A stretch of 64,000 nt of DNA from an uncultured Pelagibacteraceae bacterium (GTDB taxonomy: Bacteria; Pseudomonadota; Alphaproteobacteria; Pelagibacterales; Pelagibacteraceae). The DNA lies in NCBI GenBank assembly GCA_902582155.1, contig CACHRI010000002.1, positions 62,001 through 126,000 of the forward strand, written 5' to 3'. How positions within the stretch are numbered: the first letter of the stretch is position 1; the number at the start of each line of letters is the position of its first letter. A program made the position numbers and the translations under genes. Shown here in pieces: positions 48,106 through 56,915 of this stretch. Below the pieces are notes generated by a model. It did no database searches and was not told the DNA's origin. It saw only the letters and a list, made by a program, of their open reading frames with translations.

Positions 48106-48971
48106 TTTCTTATCAAAGTTCCAGCGCCCTTATCAGAAAATATTTCATCTAATATTGAATGAGGTTTTCTTCCATCAAGAATAACTACACCTCGCACTCC
48201 ATTTTCTACTGCATCAATACAATTTTTTATTTTAGGTATCATCCCACCCTGTACAATCTTAAGTTTTACTAAATTTTCTATATCAAAAGGTTTAATTTCT
48301 GAAATCAAAGTTTTCCTATCATCATAAACTCCCTCTACATTCGTCATGAGCAAAAGTCTTCTTGATTTAAGTTTCTTAGCTATTGCACTTGCTGCAGTAT
48401 CACCATTAATATTGTAAGTATTTTTATCTTTATCTATACCTAAAGGAGCAATAACAGGTATCTGTTTTTTATTAATTATACTTTTTAAAAATTCAATATT
48501 TATACTTTCAGGAATACCAACAAATCCAAGTTCTTTATTATCAGGCACAACGTTAATTATATTATTATGTTTTGATGTAATCGATATTGCTTGTGCACCT
48601 TTTTTTATCAAAGAGTCCACAATATCTTTGTTGAAATCAATTAGCACATCCTCAACTATTGATATTACTTTTCCATCAGTTACTCTTAAACCATTAATAA
48701 AATTTGTTTTAATATTTTCTTTCTTTAACTTTCTTTCAATCCTTGGACCCCCTCCATGAACAACAATAATTGACAGTCCTAATTTATTTAATACGCTTAT
48801 ATCTTCAATAAAATTATTGAAAATATTTCTATCAATTAAAACGTTTCCGCCGTATTTAATTACTATAAGTTCTTGTTTATATTTATTGATATATTTTGGG
48901 ACGCTATTGATATCTGGAGCACCCTTGGGCCAAAATTTTTTAATTTCTTCTAAATTTTTTTCCTCGGACAT
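48102..48971 (-). CDS. argB: Acetylglutamate kinase
   Basis: 289 residues; phosphorylates N-acetylglutamate, the second step of arginine synthesis. Visible are VIKYGGNVLID, VVHGGGPRIERKLKK, NINGDTAASAIAKKL and GGMIPKIKNCIDAV. The N-terminal extension suits the arginine-sensitive hexameric type. Works with argJ at 60213-61523. It abuts yidC; the engB gene often found between them in related genomes is absent here. Confidence 0.96.
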   Translation of the reverse strand: MSEEKNLEEIKKFWPKGAPDINSVPKYINKYKQELIVIKYGGNVLIDRNIFNNFIEDISVLNKLGLSIIVVHGGGPRIERKLKKENIKTNFINGLRVTDGKVISIVEDVLIDFNKDIVDSLIKKGAQAISITSKHNNIINVVPDNKELGFVGIPESINIEFLKSIINKKQIPVIAPLGIDKDKNTYNINGDTAASAIAKKLKSRRLLLMTNVEGVYDDRKTLISEIKPFDIENLVKLKIVQGGMIPKIKNCIDAVENGVRGVVILDGRKPHSILDEIFSDKGAGTLIRK

Positions 48972-50663
48972 TTAATTTGTTTTAACTTTTGTTTTTCTCA
49001 TAATAACCCACTGCTGAGCTATCGTAAGAATGTTATTAACTGTCCAATAAACGACTAGTCCGGATGGGAAGGGCGCTAAAATTATTGTTAAAAACAAAGG
49101 AAAGAATGCAAAGATTTTAGCCTGTATAGGATCAGCCGGTGCGGGATTTAATTTTTGTTGTACATACATTGAAAGCCCCATTAATATTGGCCATATACCA
49201 ATTATTAAAAATCCTGGAGGATCCCAAGGTATCAAACCGAATAGATTAAAAATGGTAGTTGGATCTTTAGCAGACAAGTCTTGAATCCATCCAAAGAAAG
49301 GCTGATGTCTCATTTCTAATGATATAAATAGCATTTTATAAATAGCGAAGAAAAAAGGTATTTGAATTAGTATTGGCAAACATCCAGAAGCAGGATTAAT
49401 TTTTTCTTTTCTGTATAAAGCCATCATTTCTTGTTGTAATTTAACTTTATCCTCTTTATGAAGTTCTTTTAGTCTCGTCATTTCTGGCTGAACTGCTTTC
49501 ATTTTAGCCATCGATCTAAATGAATAATTGGCAAGAGGAAAGAATATTATTCTTATAGCTAAAGTAATCAAAACAATTGCTATTCCAAAGTTACCTGAAA
49601 ACTTAAATAGATAATCAATTACAAAAAATAAAGGTTTAGTAAAAAAATAAAACCATCCCCAATCAATTGTTAAGTCAAATTTTTCAATACTTTCGCTTTC
49701 AGCATATCCATCGACTGTTTCTACTTCTTTTGCAGCAACAAACAATCTTACGTCATTACCAGATGTACTTTTAGGGTTAATCGTAACTGGTGAATTTAAT
49801 ATATAATTAGCTCTATAATTATCCTTATATAAAAATGTCGATTTAAAGTTTTTATCTTTAGGAGGAACAATTGCTGTTACCCAATATTTATCAGTTATAC
49901 CTAGCCAACCGTTATCTGAATTTCTTACAATCTTCTTTTCTTTAATGTCATCATAATCATCTTCCTTTAATTCCCCATCAAACACTCCGATAAAACCCTC
50001 GTGTAAAATGTAGAAACCCATTACGTCGTCAGGCTTTTTATTTCTTGTTATTTGAGAATACGGGTAAAGATTTATTTTTTGAGAGGTATTGTTTTTCACT
50101 TCTTGCTTAATTTTAAATAAATATTTGTCATCTAGTTTGATAATTTTTTTAAAGATTAAACCTTTGCCATTATTCCATTCTAGCACGACATCATTTTTGT
50201 CATTTAAGACTCTATTGCCCTTTACTTTCCACAAAGAATCTAATCCAGGAACATCTACTTCATTACCAACACTTGCCCACCCAGTCTCAATATAATATCC
50301 ATCTTCAATTTGTTTAGGATTTAAAAGAACAACGTTTTCCTCAGACTTCAAATCTTTTTTATATTTTTTAAATGATAAGTCATCAAATATTGCTCCTTTT
50401 AAAGAAATCGATCCAGTAACTTTATTATTTTCAATTATTATTCTATCAACTTCAGTTAAAGCATCCTTTCTTGAAATCTTTTTTACAATTTTTTCTTGAT
50501 TAATATTTGGAGTGATATCACTTTGAGTTAAATTTTGATTTGTTTGGACATTGCCTGAAGTTTGGCTTTCCTTGACTTGTCTAGGTGTTTCAAAAAAAGC
50601 ACCCCAAAAAAGAAGTACCGCCATTGATAAAGCAATTGCTACAAAAACATTCCTATTATCCAT
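48972..50663 (-). CDS. yidC: Membrane protein insertase YidC
   Basis: 563 residues. N-terminal membrane anchor (about 5-22), a large periplasmic beta-domain (about 60-330), and the C-terminal five-span insertase core with ITLAIRIIFFPLANYSF (conserved Arg) and the cytoplasmic hairpin MKAVQPEMTRLKELHKEDK, then NPASGCLPILIQIPFFFAIY. Inserts membrane proteins with or without SecYEG. The start overlaps yidD by eight bases. Confidence 0.97.
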   Translation of the reverse strand: MDNRNVFVAIALSMAVLLFWGAFFETPRQVKESQTSGNVQTNQNLTQSDITPNINQEKIVKKISRKDALTEVDRIIIENNKVTGSISLKGAIFDDLSFKKYKKDLKSEENVVLLNPKQIEDGYYIETGWASVGNEVDVPGLDSLWKVKGNRVLNDKNDVVLEWNNGKGLIFKKIIKLDDKYLFKIKQEVKNNTSQKINLYPYSQITRNKKPDDVMGFYILHEGFIGVFDGELKEDDYDDIKEKKIVRNSDNGWLGITDKYWVTAIVPPKDKNFKSTFLYKDNYRANYILNSPVTINPKSTSGNDVRLFVAAKEVETVDGYAESESIEKFDLTIDWGWFYFFTKPLFFVIDYLFKFSGNFGIAIVLITLAIRIIFFPLANYSFRSMAKMKAVQPEMTRLKELHKEDKVKLQQEMMALYRKEKINPASGCLPILIQIPFFFAIYKMLFISLEMRHQPFFGWIQDLSAKDPTTIFNLFGLIPWDPPGFLIIGIWPILMGLSMYVQQKLNPAPADPIQAKIFAFFPLFLTIILAPFPSGLVVYWTVNNILTIAQQWVIMRKTKVKTN

Positions 50664-50913
50664 TTTTGATATCCCTTTTTTTTGGAACTAAATCTAGACC
50701 AGAGTTTCCACCTAAAAATTTAATAGGGTGACATTTGATTATTCTTTTAAATCCTAATAAACCACCTTTAAAAAAACCATGCTCATTTAAACTTTCAATA
50801 CAATAATCCGAACATGAAGGTAAGAATCTGCATCTATTTCCCAGCATTGGGGAAAAAAAATATTTATATATTTTTATAAAAAAAATGGCAGTTTTGATAA
50901 AGATTTTATTCAT
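50656..50913 (-). CDS. yidD: Membrane protein insertion efficiency factor YidD
   Basis: 85 residues. Family signature KYFFSPMLGNRCRFLPSCSDY with its conserved Cys residues, then CIESLNEHGFFKGGLLGFKRI and CHPI. Small amphipathic protein aiding YidC-dependent insertion. Between rnpA (no gap) and yidC (8-base overlap). Confidence 0.95.
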   Translation of the reverse strand: MNKIFIKTAIFFIKIYKYFFSPMLGNRCRFLPSCSDYCIESLNEHGFFKGGLLGFKRIIKCHPIKFLGGNSGLDLVPKKRDIKNG

Positions 50914-51258
50914 TTAATTTAATTTTTTAAAACTTTTCTGCATTTCTAAAAATATTTTATCGTACTTTTCTGAGTAAGATTTTATTTTACAGATTATTAT
51001 ATAAGTATAATTCGAATTAATTGCACCTTTTATTTTAAGAATTTTCGAAGTTATTGCTTTCAATCTTCTCTTAATTCTATTTCTTTTTACTGCATTGCCT
51101 AATTTTTTCTTTACAACAAAGCTAACTAACAAATTATTTTTATCAGTTTTTAAAAAATTCTTAGCTGCGAACATAGAAAAGTAGTCAGTGTGAATTTTTT
51201 TACCTTTTAAAACACGCTTGAAATGATCGCTCTTTTTTAAACTTTCAAGCTTAAGCAT
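50914..51258 (-). CDS. rnpA: Ribonuclease P protein component
   Basis: 114 residues. The RNR motif is seen in KKKLGNAVKRNRIKRRLKAI, with the expected preceding SFVVKKK. Binds the RNase P RNA for tRNA 5' maturation. Follows rpmH after one base, the usual order. Confidence 0.94.
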   Translation of the reverse strand: MLKLESLKKSDHFKRVLKGKKIHTDYFSMFAAKNFLKTDKNNLLVSFVVKKKLGNAVKRNRIKRRLKAITSKILKIKGAINSNYTYIIICKIKSYSEKYDKIFLEMQKSFKKLN

Positions 51259-51259
51259 T

Positions 51260-51394
51260 TTATGTTGAAATAGTTTTTCTTCCTTTAGCCCGTCTTCTGG
51301 CTATAAGTTTTCGACCACCTTTAGTAGCCATTCTTGATCTAAAGCCGTGACGTCTTTTTCTTACTAATTTACTTGGTTGGTATGTTCTTTTCAT
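51260..51394 (-). CDS. rpmH: 50S ribosomal protein L34
   Basis: 44 residues: [20 protein letters not shown], then a basic tail with ARRRAKGRK, the full L34 pattern and length. Start at 51394 and TAA at 51260-51262, one base before rnpA. It leads the ten-gene minus-strand run down to the SET gene. The 57 bp upstream spacer to the divergent VTT gene contains TATAAC-like hexamers but no clear -35. No dnaA or replication-origin signature is visible next to it. Confidence 0.97.
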   Translation of the reverse strand: MKRTYQPSKLVRKRRHGFRSRMATKGGRKLIARRRAKGRKTIST

Positions 51395-51451
51395 AGAATA
51401 ATTTTAGTTATATATTTAATAATATCACTGTTGTACAGTTAAAATTATTTA

Positions 51452-52168
51452 ATGACTAAAAATATTAAAATCACCTTGGGCCTTATTTATTTACTTTGTT
51501 TATGTCTAATTTTATATGGCTTTTTTATTTTTGTGGATGTAAGTCAACTTAATAATTATTCCTATATAAGAGACAAAACTCAATTTTTAATAGATGTTAG
51601 AGACCAAAATTTAATTCTTTTTACAATTGCGTATGTGTTTTTCGTAATAATATGGATTTTGTTGTTGGGTTTTGCCTCCCCAATTGCTTTAGTAACAGGT
51701 TTTCTCTTTGGAAAGTTTTTTGGAACTATAATTTCAGTTTTAAGTTTTACATTTGGATGCACACTTCTGTATTTATTTGCAAATCAATTTTTTAAAGACT
51801 ACATAACGGACAAATTTTTAACAAAAATAACAAAATTCAAAGAATTATTTAATAAAAATGAATTTTATTATTTCATGTTATTCAGATTTGCTGGAGGAGG
51901 AGGCATTCCTTTTGCAATACAAAACGTACTTCCAGTTATTTTTAATATGAAGGTAAAAAATTATTTTTTTTCGACTTTAATTGGTCTTCTACCTACTGTT
52001 TTTATAATGTGTGCTATAGGATCAGGAATAGAAAATATCATACAAAAAAATATAGATCCAAGTATTTTTACAATGATACAAAATAAAGAAATTTTTTTAC
52101 CAATTATTGGCTTTTTTGTAATAATTATTTTTTCATTAATTTTAAGATTTTACTATTTTAAGAGATGA
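51452..52168 (+). CDS. VTT (TVP38/TMEM64, DedA-like) membrane protein
   Basis: 238 residues, about six membrane segments. The VTT-domain features are FASPIALVTGFLFGKFFGTII and the MLFRFAGGGGIPFAIQNVLPV loop with conserved Arg and Gly/Pro. Related DedA/VTT proteins act as lipid scramblases or flippases. Overlaps the next gene by four bases (ATGA). Confidence 0.85.
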   Translation: MTKNIKITLGLIYLLCLCLILYGFFIFVDVSQLNNYSYIRDKTQFLIDVRDQNLILFTIAYVFFVIIWILLLGFASPIALVTGFLFGKFFGTIISVLSFTFGCTLLYLFANQFFKDYITDKFLTKITKFKELFNKNEFYYFMLFRFAGGGGIPFAIQNVLPVIFNMKVKNYFFSTLIGLLPTVFIMCAIGSGIENIIQKNIDPSIFTMIQNKEIFLPIIGFFVIIIFSLILRFYYFKR

Positions 52169-53880
52169 AAAATATTTTATCAGACAATCCCAGTCCTTAC
52201 TTACAACAGCACAAAAACAATCCTGTTCACTGGCAGACTTGGTCTAAAGAGTCTTTAAGCTATGCAAAAGAAAAAAAAAAACCAATCTTATTGAGTATCG
52301 GTTATTCCAGTTGTCACTGGTGTCATGTCATGGCACACGAAAGCTTTGAAGACAATCAAACAGCAGATTTAATGAACAAATATTTTGTTAATATAAAAGT
52401 AGACAGGGAAGAAAGACCTGACTTAGATTTTATATTTCAAAGTTCATTCCAATTATTTAATCAAACTGGTGGCGGTTGGCCACTTACAATGTTTTTAGAT
52501 GAAAATGCAGTTCCATTTATGGGGGGCACGTATTTTCCTAAAGATGAAAAACACGGACTTCCTGCATTTAAAACTATTTTACAAAAAGTACATGAGGCAT
52601 ATACAGAACAAAGAGAAAAAATAATTGAGCAAAAATCTTTAATACTTAAAAATTTAGAACTTAAAAAAACAAATGTTGTATCGCAAGACCTCGAGCCATT
52701 ATTAGAAAACGTATTGAATAATTTAGATAAAGTTAATGGCGGGTATAAAGGAGCTCCTAAATTTCCAACATTTCATATTTTTGATACTTTAATTTATTTT
52801 TTTAATAGAACAAAAAATCAAAAATACTTAGAACCCGTTGAGTTAATTTTGAAAAAAATATGTTCTAAAGGAATTTACGATCATGTCGAGGGAGGTATTT
52901 CTAGGTATACTGTAGATGATAAATGGCTTGTACCTCACTTTGAAAAAATGTTGTATGACAACGCTCAATTTATTTTACTTTTAACTAAGTTTATAAAAGT
53001 AAATCCTAATGAGTACTTTTTAAATAAAGCTAAGCAAACGACAAATTTTTTGATGAAAAGTTTTATATGTGAAGACTCCGGTTTACTTGGGACAGCATAT
53101 GATGCTGATAGCGAAGGTATCGAAGGTAAATATTATGTGTATAAATTTGAGGAACTTAATGTAATTGAAAATATTGAAAAATTTTACGATGTAAGGCCTG
53201 AAGGTAATTGGGAAGGGAAAATAATTTTGGATGAGTTAAAAACTCCGAATGCAGACATCCAGCAAAAATTACTCGAAATTAGATCAAAAAGAAAAAAACC
53301 TTTTTTTGATAAAAAGATACAATTAGATTTAAATTGTATCTGGATCAGCGCTTTAAACTCATTACATTCTATAATGCCTAATGAAAATTTTTTAAGAACA
53401 GCTGAGAATTTTTTTGAAAAAATTGAAAAAAAGTTTTTATCAAACGAGATTTTTCACAGTTACTCAAAAGACATTTCTTTCATTGAGGACTATGCTTATC
53501 TTATACAATGCTTATTAGATCTATCAGACAGCAGCTTAAATCCAAAATATAGAATTTTGGCAAAAAAATATTGCGATGAAGCAGTACTTAAATTTTATGA
53601 CAAAAACAAAAAAATATTTCAAAAAAATAAAAAAAATAGAAATGATATTTTTATTGAACCGATAGATATAAGCGACAACACAATATCTAACGGTAACTCC
53701 ATTATGTTATTAAATTTTTCTAGACTAGGTTATATTGAAGAAGCTAATAATTTAGCCTTAAGTTTAAATGGCTATCTAAATATATATAAAAGTTTTATGA
53801 TAAGTTCTTTGAAGTCGTTAGATTTTTTTAGAGAAATTCAAAGTGGTAAAAATTGTAGTAGCGAAGGATGTAAAATTTGA
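52165..53880 (+). CDS. YyaL-like protein with thioredoxin-fold DUF255 domain
   Basis: 571 residues, shorter than the usual 650-700. N-terminal DUF255 thioredoxin-like domain (about 1-160): NPSPYLQQHKNNPVHWQTW, SIGYSSCHWCHVMAHESFED with the CxxC, and VDREERPDLD. The rest is an (alpha/alpha)6 six-hairpin glycosidase-like domain with GGISRYTVDDKWLVPHFEKM and YDADSEGIEGKYYVY. Function is unclear, possibly redox or glycan-linked. The family is related to human SPATA20. No signal peptide. Confidence 0.9.
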   Translation: MKNILSDNPSPYLQQHKNNPVHWQTWSKESLSYAKEKKKPILLSIGYSSCHWCHVMAHESFEDNQTADLMNKYFVNIKVDREERPDLDFIFQSSFQLFNQTGGGWPLTMFLDENAVPFMGGTYFPKDEKHGLPAFKTILQKVHEAYTEQREKIIEQKSLILKNLELKKTNVVSQDLEPLLENVLNNLDKVNGGYKGAPKFPTFHIFDTLIYFFNRTKNQKYLEPVELILKKICSKGIYDHVEGGISRYTVDDKWLVPHFEKMLYDNAQFILLLTKFIKVNPNEYFLNKAKQTTNFLMKSFICEDSGLLGTAYDADSEGIEGKYYVYKFEELNVIENIEKFYDVRPEGNWEGKIILDELKTPNADIQQKLLEIRSKRKKPFFDKKIQLDLNCIWISALNSLHSIMPNENFLRTAENFFEKIEKKFLSNEIFHSYSKDISFIEDYAYLIQCLLDLSDSSLNPKYRILAKKYCDEAVLKFYDKNKKIFQKNKKNRNDIFIEPIDISDNTISNGNSIMLLNFSRLGYIEEANNLALSLNGYLNIYKSFMISSLKSLDFFREIQSGKNCSSEGCKI

Positions 53881-54026
53881 AAAGAACTTATATAGAGTGG
53901 TTTTTATGGCTGCTATTAGTTGTATTATGGAATTATGGATATCCAGAAGCTTCACCTTTTTATGATGTTTTGGTTGCAATAATTTTATCGCTGATTTTCA
54001 TTTTTATCAAAAAATTTAAAAATTAA
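53877..54026 (+). CDS. Small two-span membrane protein, 49 residues
   Basis: TTG at 53877 overlaps the YyaL-like stop (TTGA), the same coupling as fmt-truA. The 49-residue product has two hydrophobic segments (about 8-19, FLWLLLVVLWNY, and 31-43, VLVAIILSLIFIF) around GYPEASPFYD, with a basic C-terminus. The stop abuts the 3' end of the opposite-strand tRNA-Thr. No family is recognised; coupling and topology argue that it is real. Confidence 0.5.
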   Translation: MKRTYIEWFLWLLLVVLWNYGYPEASPFYDVLVAIILSLIFIFIKKFKN

Positions 54027-54102
54027 TGGTGCCCACAGCCTGAATCGAACAAGCGGCCTTTTCCTTACCATGGAAATGCTCTACCTACTGAGCTATGTGG
54101 GC
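54027..54102 (-). tRNA. tRNA-Thr (GGT)
   Basis: A 76-base cloverleaf on the minus strand. Acceptor GCCCACA/TGTGGGC, D arm GCTC/GAGC with a GG-containing loop, anticodon stem TTTCC/GGAAA with anticodon GGT (reads ACC/ACU), T loop TTCGATT, discriminator A and encoded CCA. Confidence 0.96.
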
Positions 54103-54140
54103 TTTAGTATAGTTATAATTTGCATATAATAATAAGAGGG

Positions 54141-54159
54141 TTGCATATTTTCAATGCAA
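54141..54159. repeat. Inverted repeat upstream of the 64-residue ORF
   Basis: TTGCAT (54141-54146) and ATGCAA (54154-54159) form a symmetric pair around seven bases, in the 88 bp spacer between tRNA-Thr and the gene at 54191. It could be a dimeric operator or a weak hairpin. TATAAT at 54114-54119 is a possible -10 for the plus strand. Confidence 0.22.
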
Positions 54160-54190
54160 GAAGTAAAAGTATTATGATGCAGGAGCTGTT

Positions 54191-54385
54191 ATGGGAATTC
54201 ATTATGATTATAAATCTACGCGTGGCGAAAAGGCTATGAAGAAAGAGGCTAAAAAAAAAGCACGTATAGAACAAAGAAGAGCAAAAAAACTTAAAGATAA
54301 TCCAATATCGGAAAGAGAAAAGAAAATGCACGATATTGATAAACCTATAACTTTAGAGGATTTAACTAATCCAGATAAATCTTAA
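54191..54385 (+). CDS. Small basic protein, unknown function (64 residues)
   Basis: A clear AGGAG at 54181-54185, five bases before the ATG, is one of the few canonical ribosome sites in the window. The product is highly charged: MGIHYDYKSTRGEKAMKKEA, then Lys/Arg-rich helix (RIEQRRAKKLK), and an acidic end (ITLEDLTNPDKS). A nucleic-acid or ribosome interaction is possible from charge alone. No family is recognised. The next small ORF follows after 7 bp. Confidence 0.65.
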   Translation: MGIHYDYKSTRGEKAMKKEAKKKARIEQRRAKKLKDNPISEREKKMHDIDKPITLEDLTNPDKS

Positions 54386-54392
54386 GCTTTTC

Positions 54393-54497
54393 ATGACCTC
54401 GACTAATAGAGAAGAAAAGTTTAAAAAAATTAGGGCAGTATCCCTAAAAAGAAACTTAAAAAAAAGAAAGAAAAAAAATCCAAACTCAAAAAAATGA
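54393..54497 (+). CDS. Small Lys-rich peptide coupled to dcd (34 residues)
   Basis: ATG at 54393, stop TGA at 54495 overlapping the dcd ATG by four bases (ATGA). The product ([20 protein letters not shown] followed by a run of Lys/Arg/Asn) is strongly basic. The overlap suggests a leader peptide or a small gene coupled to dcd. Chance is possible in A-rich DNA. Confidence 0.4.
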   Translation: MTSTNREEKFKKIRAVSLKRNLKKRKKKNPNSKK

Positions 54498-55048
54498 CTG
54501 TTCTATCTGATAAATGGATAAAAAAAATGTCCAAAACAAAAAAAATGATTAGACCCTTCGTAGATAAACAAAATAGAAAAGGTAAAGTGTCTTTTGGTCT
54601 ATCATCTTATGGATATGATGCTAGAGTATCAAATGAATTTAAAATATTTACTAATGTTAACTCAGGTGTAGTAGATCCAAAAATTTTCAAAAAAGACAGC
54701 TTTGTTACCAAAAGGTCTAAAGAATGTATTATACCACCTAATTCTTTTGCTTTAGCAAGAACGGTGGAGTATTTTAAAATTCCAAAAAATGTTTTGGTTA
54801 TTTGTTTAGGGAAGTCGACCTATGCTCGTTGCGGAATTATTGTAAACGTAACACCTTTAGAACCAGGCTGGGAAGGCCATGTAACTTTAGAATTTTCTAA
54901 TACTACACCTCTACCAGCAAAAATTTATGCTAATGAGGGTGTAGCACAATTTGTTTTCATCAAAGGCAATGAAACTCCCGAAATTACCTATGATAAGAGA
55001 AAAGGTAAGTATATGAAACAAAAGGGTGTAACACTTCCAAAAATTTGA
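54494..55048 (+). CDS. dcd: dCTP deaminase
   Basis: 184 residues; converts dCTP to dUTP for dTTP synthesis. Visible are [19 protein letters not shown], the catalytic [24 protein letters not shown] segment, and [33 protein letters not shown] with the active-site Glu. It follows a possible coupled leader ORF; murA starts six bases after it. Confidence 0.96.
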   Translation: MTVLSDKWIKKMSKTKKMIRPFVDKQNRKGKVSFGLSSYGYDARVSNEFKIFTNVNSGVVDPKIFKKDSFVTKRSKECIIPPNSFALARTVEYFKIPKNVLVICLGKSTYARCGIIVNVTPLEPGWEGHVTLEFSNTTPLPAKIYANEGVAQFVFIKGNETPEITYDKRKGKYMKQKGVTLPKI

Positions 55049-55054
55049 TTTTAA

Positions 55055-56308
55055 ATGCGAAAATTATTAATCGAAGGAAAAAAAACCTTATCTGGTAGTA
55101 TAGAAATATCTGGTTCAAAGAACTCAACACTACCAATACTTGCTGCAACAATACTCAACAATAAAACTGTAATAAAAAATATTCCTTATGTTAACGATGT
55201 ATTTACAATGGTTGATTTATTAAAATTCATTGGGTTGAAATGCCATTTTTTGAAGAAGCAAAAATCTATTCAAATTACAAATGATAAAACAAATATCAAC
55301 ACTGTTGCTCCTTATAAGTTAGTTAAAACTATGAGAGCAGGTGTATTAGTACTAGGACCTTTGCTAGCTAAATATAAAAAAGCTAAAGTTTCTCTTCCGG
55401 GTGGATGTGCTATTGGAACACGTCCAGTAGACTTACACCTATTTGCATTAAAAAAACTAGGAGCAAAAATTAAAATTAAAAATGGCTATATTATTGCATC
55501 AGCAGAAAAAGGTTTGCATGGTACAAATATAAAGTTTCCAAATATTTCAGTTGGAGCGACAGAAAATGCGTTATTAGCATCAGCCTTAGCAACAGGCACT
55601 ACAGTAATTGAAAACTGCGCTATTGAACCTGAAATTCAAGATCTCATTGGTTTTTTAAGAAAAATGGGTTTAAAAATAACAATATTAGGTAGAAAAATTT
55701 CTGTTAGTGGAAAAATTGAACCAAAAAAAATATCTCATAAAGTTATTTCTGATAGAATTGAACTTGGCACCTATCTTATCGCAGGAGCACTAACATCAAA
55801 AAAAATTACTTTTAAAAACATCGACACAAGTTTTATAAAAAAAGAGATAGAAACTTTGAAAACGATGGGTGTAAAAATGAATATTAAAAAGAATTATATC
55901 GAGGTTTTTAGGTCAAATAATCTTAAAAAGATCAATATAAAAACACAACCCTATCCTGGCTTTCCAACTGATTTACAAGCGCAAATAATGATTTTGATGA
56001 CACAAGCTACAGGACAATCGAAAATTACCGAAAATATTTTTGAAAACAGATTTATGCACGTTCCTGAATTAAGAAGAATGGGAGCAAAAATTGAGATTCG
56101 GAATAATGTTGCAAATATTTCTGGGCCTTCTTCATTAACAGGTGCAGAAGTAATGGCAACAGATCTTAGGGCATCGGTAAGTTTAGTCCTTGCAGGTTTA
56201 ATAGCTGATAAAAGAACAAGTATAAATCGTATATATCATCTTGAAAGAGGCTACCAAGATCTAGAGAAGAAATTAAAAAATTGTAAAGCCAGTATAAAAA
56301 AAGTTTAA
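55055..56308 (+). CDS. murA: UDP-N-acetylglucosamine 1-carboxyvinyltransferase
   Basis: 417 residues, the usual length; first committed step of peptidoglycan synthesis. The substrate-binding SGSKNSTLPILAA (Lys-Asn), the active-site loop PGGCAIGTRPVDLH with the PEP-reactive Cys, PTDLQAQIMIL and FENRFMHVPELRRMGA are present. Precedes the DUF2948 gene, as in other alphaproteobacteria. Confidence 0.97.
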   Translation: MRKLLIEGKKTLSGSIEISGSKNSTLPILAATILNNKTVIKNIPYVNDVFTMVDLLKFIGLKCHFLKKQKSIQITNDKTNINTVAPYKLVKTMRAGVLVLGPLLAKYKKAKVSLPGGCAIGTRPVDLHLFALKKLGAKIKIKNGYIIASAEKGLHGTNIKFPNISVGATENALLASALATGTTVIENCAIEPEIQDLIGFLRKMGLKITILGRKISVSGKIEPKKISHKVISDRIELGTYLIAGALTSKKITFKNIDTSFIKKEIETLKTMGVKMNIKKNYIEVFRSNNLKKINIKTQPYPGFPTDLQAQIMILMTQATGQSKITENIFENRFMHVPELRRMGAKIEIRNNVANISGPSSLTGAEVMATDLRASVSLVLAGLIADKRTSINRIYHLERGYQDLEKKLKNCKASIKKV

Positions 56309-56310
56309 AA

Positions 56311-56754
56311 ATGAAAGCACAAAATCTAAAATTAATTGCAAAAAATGATGAAGATTTGAAAGTTATATCTGCACATCTTCAAGATTCCATTGTAAAAACA
56401 AGTGATATCGCAAATTTAAAAAAAAATAGAATTTTATTAATGCAAATAAATCGTTTTATGTGGGAAGATGTTGAAAAGGGAGTGTTTAGAAAAAACAAAC
56501 GCATTAGAACTGTGCTTAAATTTGAAAATTTAATTAAAGTAGTCTCAAAAAATATAAATCAAAAAAAAGGTGATAGATTTTTAGACTTTTTAGCTATTGA
56601 AACAAGGAAAATGCCTGATAAAAACTACGAAATGAATTTAATATTTGCTGGAGATGTTATTATAAAACTTGTAGTTGAAGCTATAGAGGTAACCTTAGAT
56701 GACCAAGGATCTCCGTGGGAAAGTAAAACAAAGCCAAAACATGAGAGTTTATAA
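56311..56754 (+). CDS. DUF2948 family protein
   Basis: 147 residues. Matches the alphaproteobacterial DUF2948 pattern: LKLIAKNDEDLKVISAHLQD near the start, ILLMQINRFMWED, and the C-terminal LDDQGSPWESKTKPKHE. Function unknown. In this lineage it lies between murA and hisD. Its TAA overlaps by one base the ATG of the hisD relic, the arrangement expected for an intact hisD. Confidence 0.88.
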   Translation: MKAQNLKLIAKNDEDLKVISAHLQDSIVKTSDIANLKKNRILLMQINRFMWEDVEKGVFRKNKRIRTVLKFENLIKVVSKNINQKKGDRFLDFLAIETRKMPDKNYEMNLIFAGDVIIKLVVEAIEVTLDDQGSPWESKTKPKHESL

Positions 56755-56915
56755 TGTTAAAAATTTTTAATGGAAATCAAAAAAAATTATAAGTTATTTA
56801 TCTAATGTCTAAAAGAGGTATTGAAAGATTGGGACCATCGGTTATAAATTTAGCTAAGCATGAGAATTTAGAAGGTCATGCACTTTCAGTAAAATTAAGA
56901 TTGGAGGAAAATTAA
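56754..56915 (+). pseudogene. hisD: Internally deleted hisD relic (histidinol dehydrogenase)
   Basis: Reading from ATG at 56754 (TAATG with DUF2948) gives MLKIFNGNQKKL, then TAA at 56790; the same frame continues to TAA at 56913-56915. The last about 36 codons read RGIERLGPSVINLAKHENLE followed by GHALSVKLRLEEN, matching the C-terminal tail of HisD (LGP..LA..E.L..HA.SV..RL). HisD is normally about 430 residues, so more than 370 codons are missing between a plausible N-terminus and the true C-terminus. The C-terminal codons carry the infA ribosome site, which may explain their survival. Location between DUF2948 and infA is the standard hisD site. The N-terminal match is inference. Confidence 0.65.
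56903..56907 (+). promoter_or_regulatory. Shine-Dalgarno site of infA inside the hisD relic
   Basis: GGAGG, eight bases before the TTG start of infA, lies within the last codons of the hisD remnant (reading LEEN). It fixes TTG 56916 as the infA start. Confidence 0.7.
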
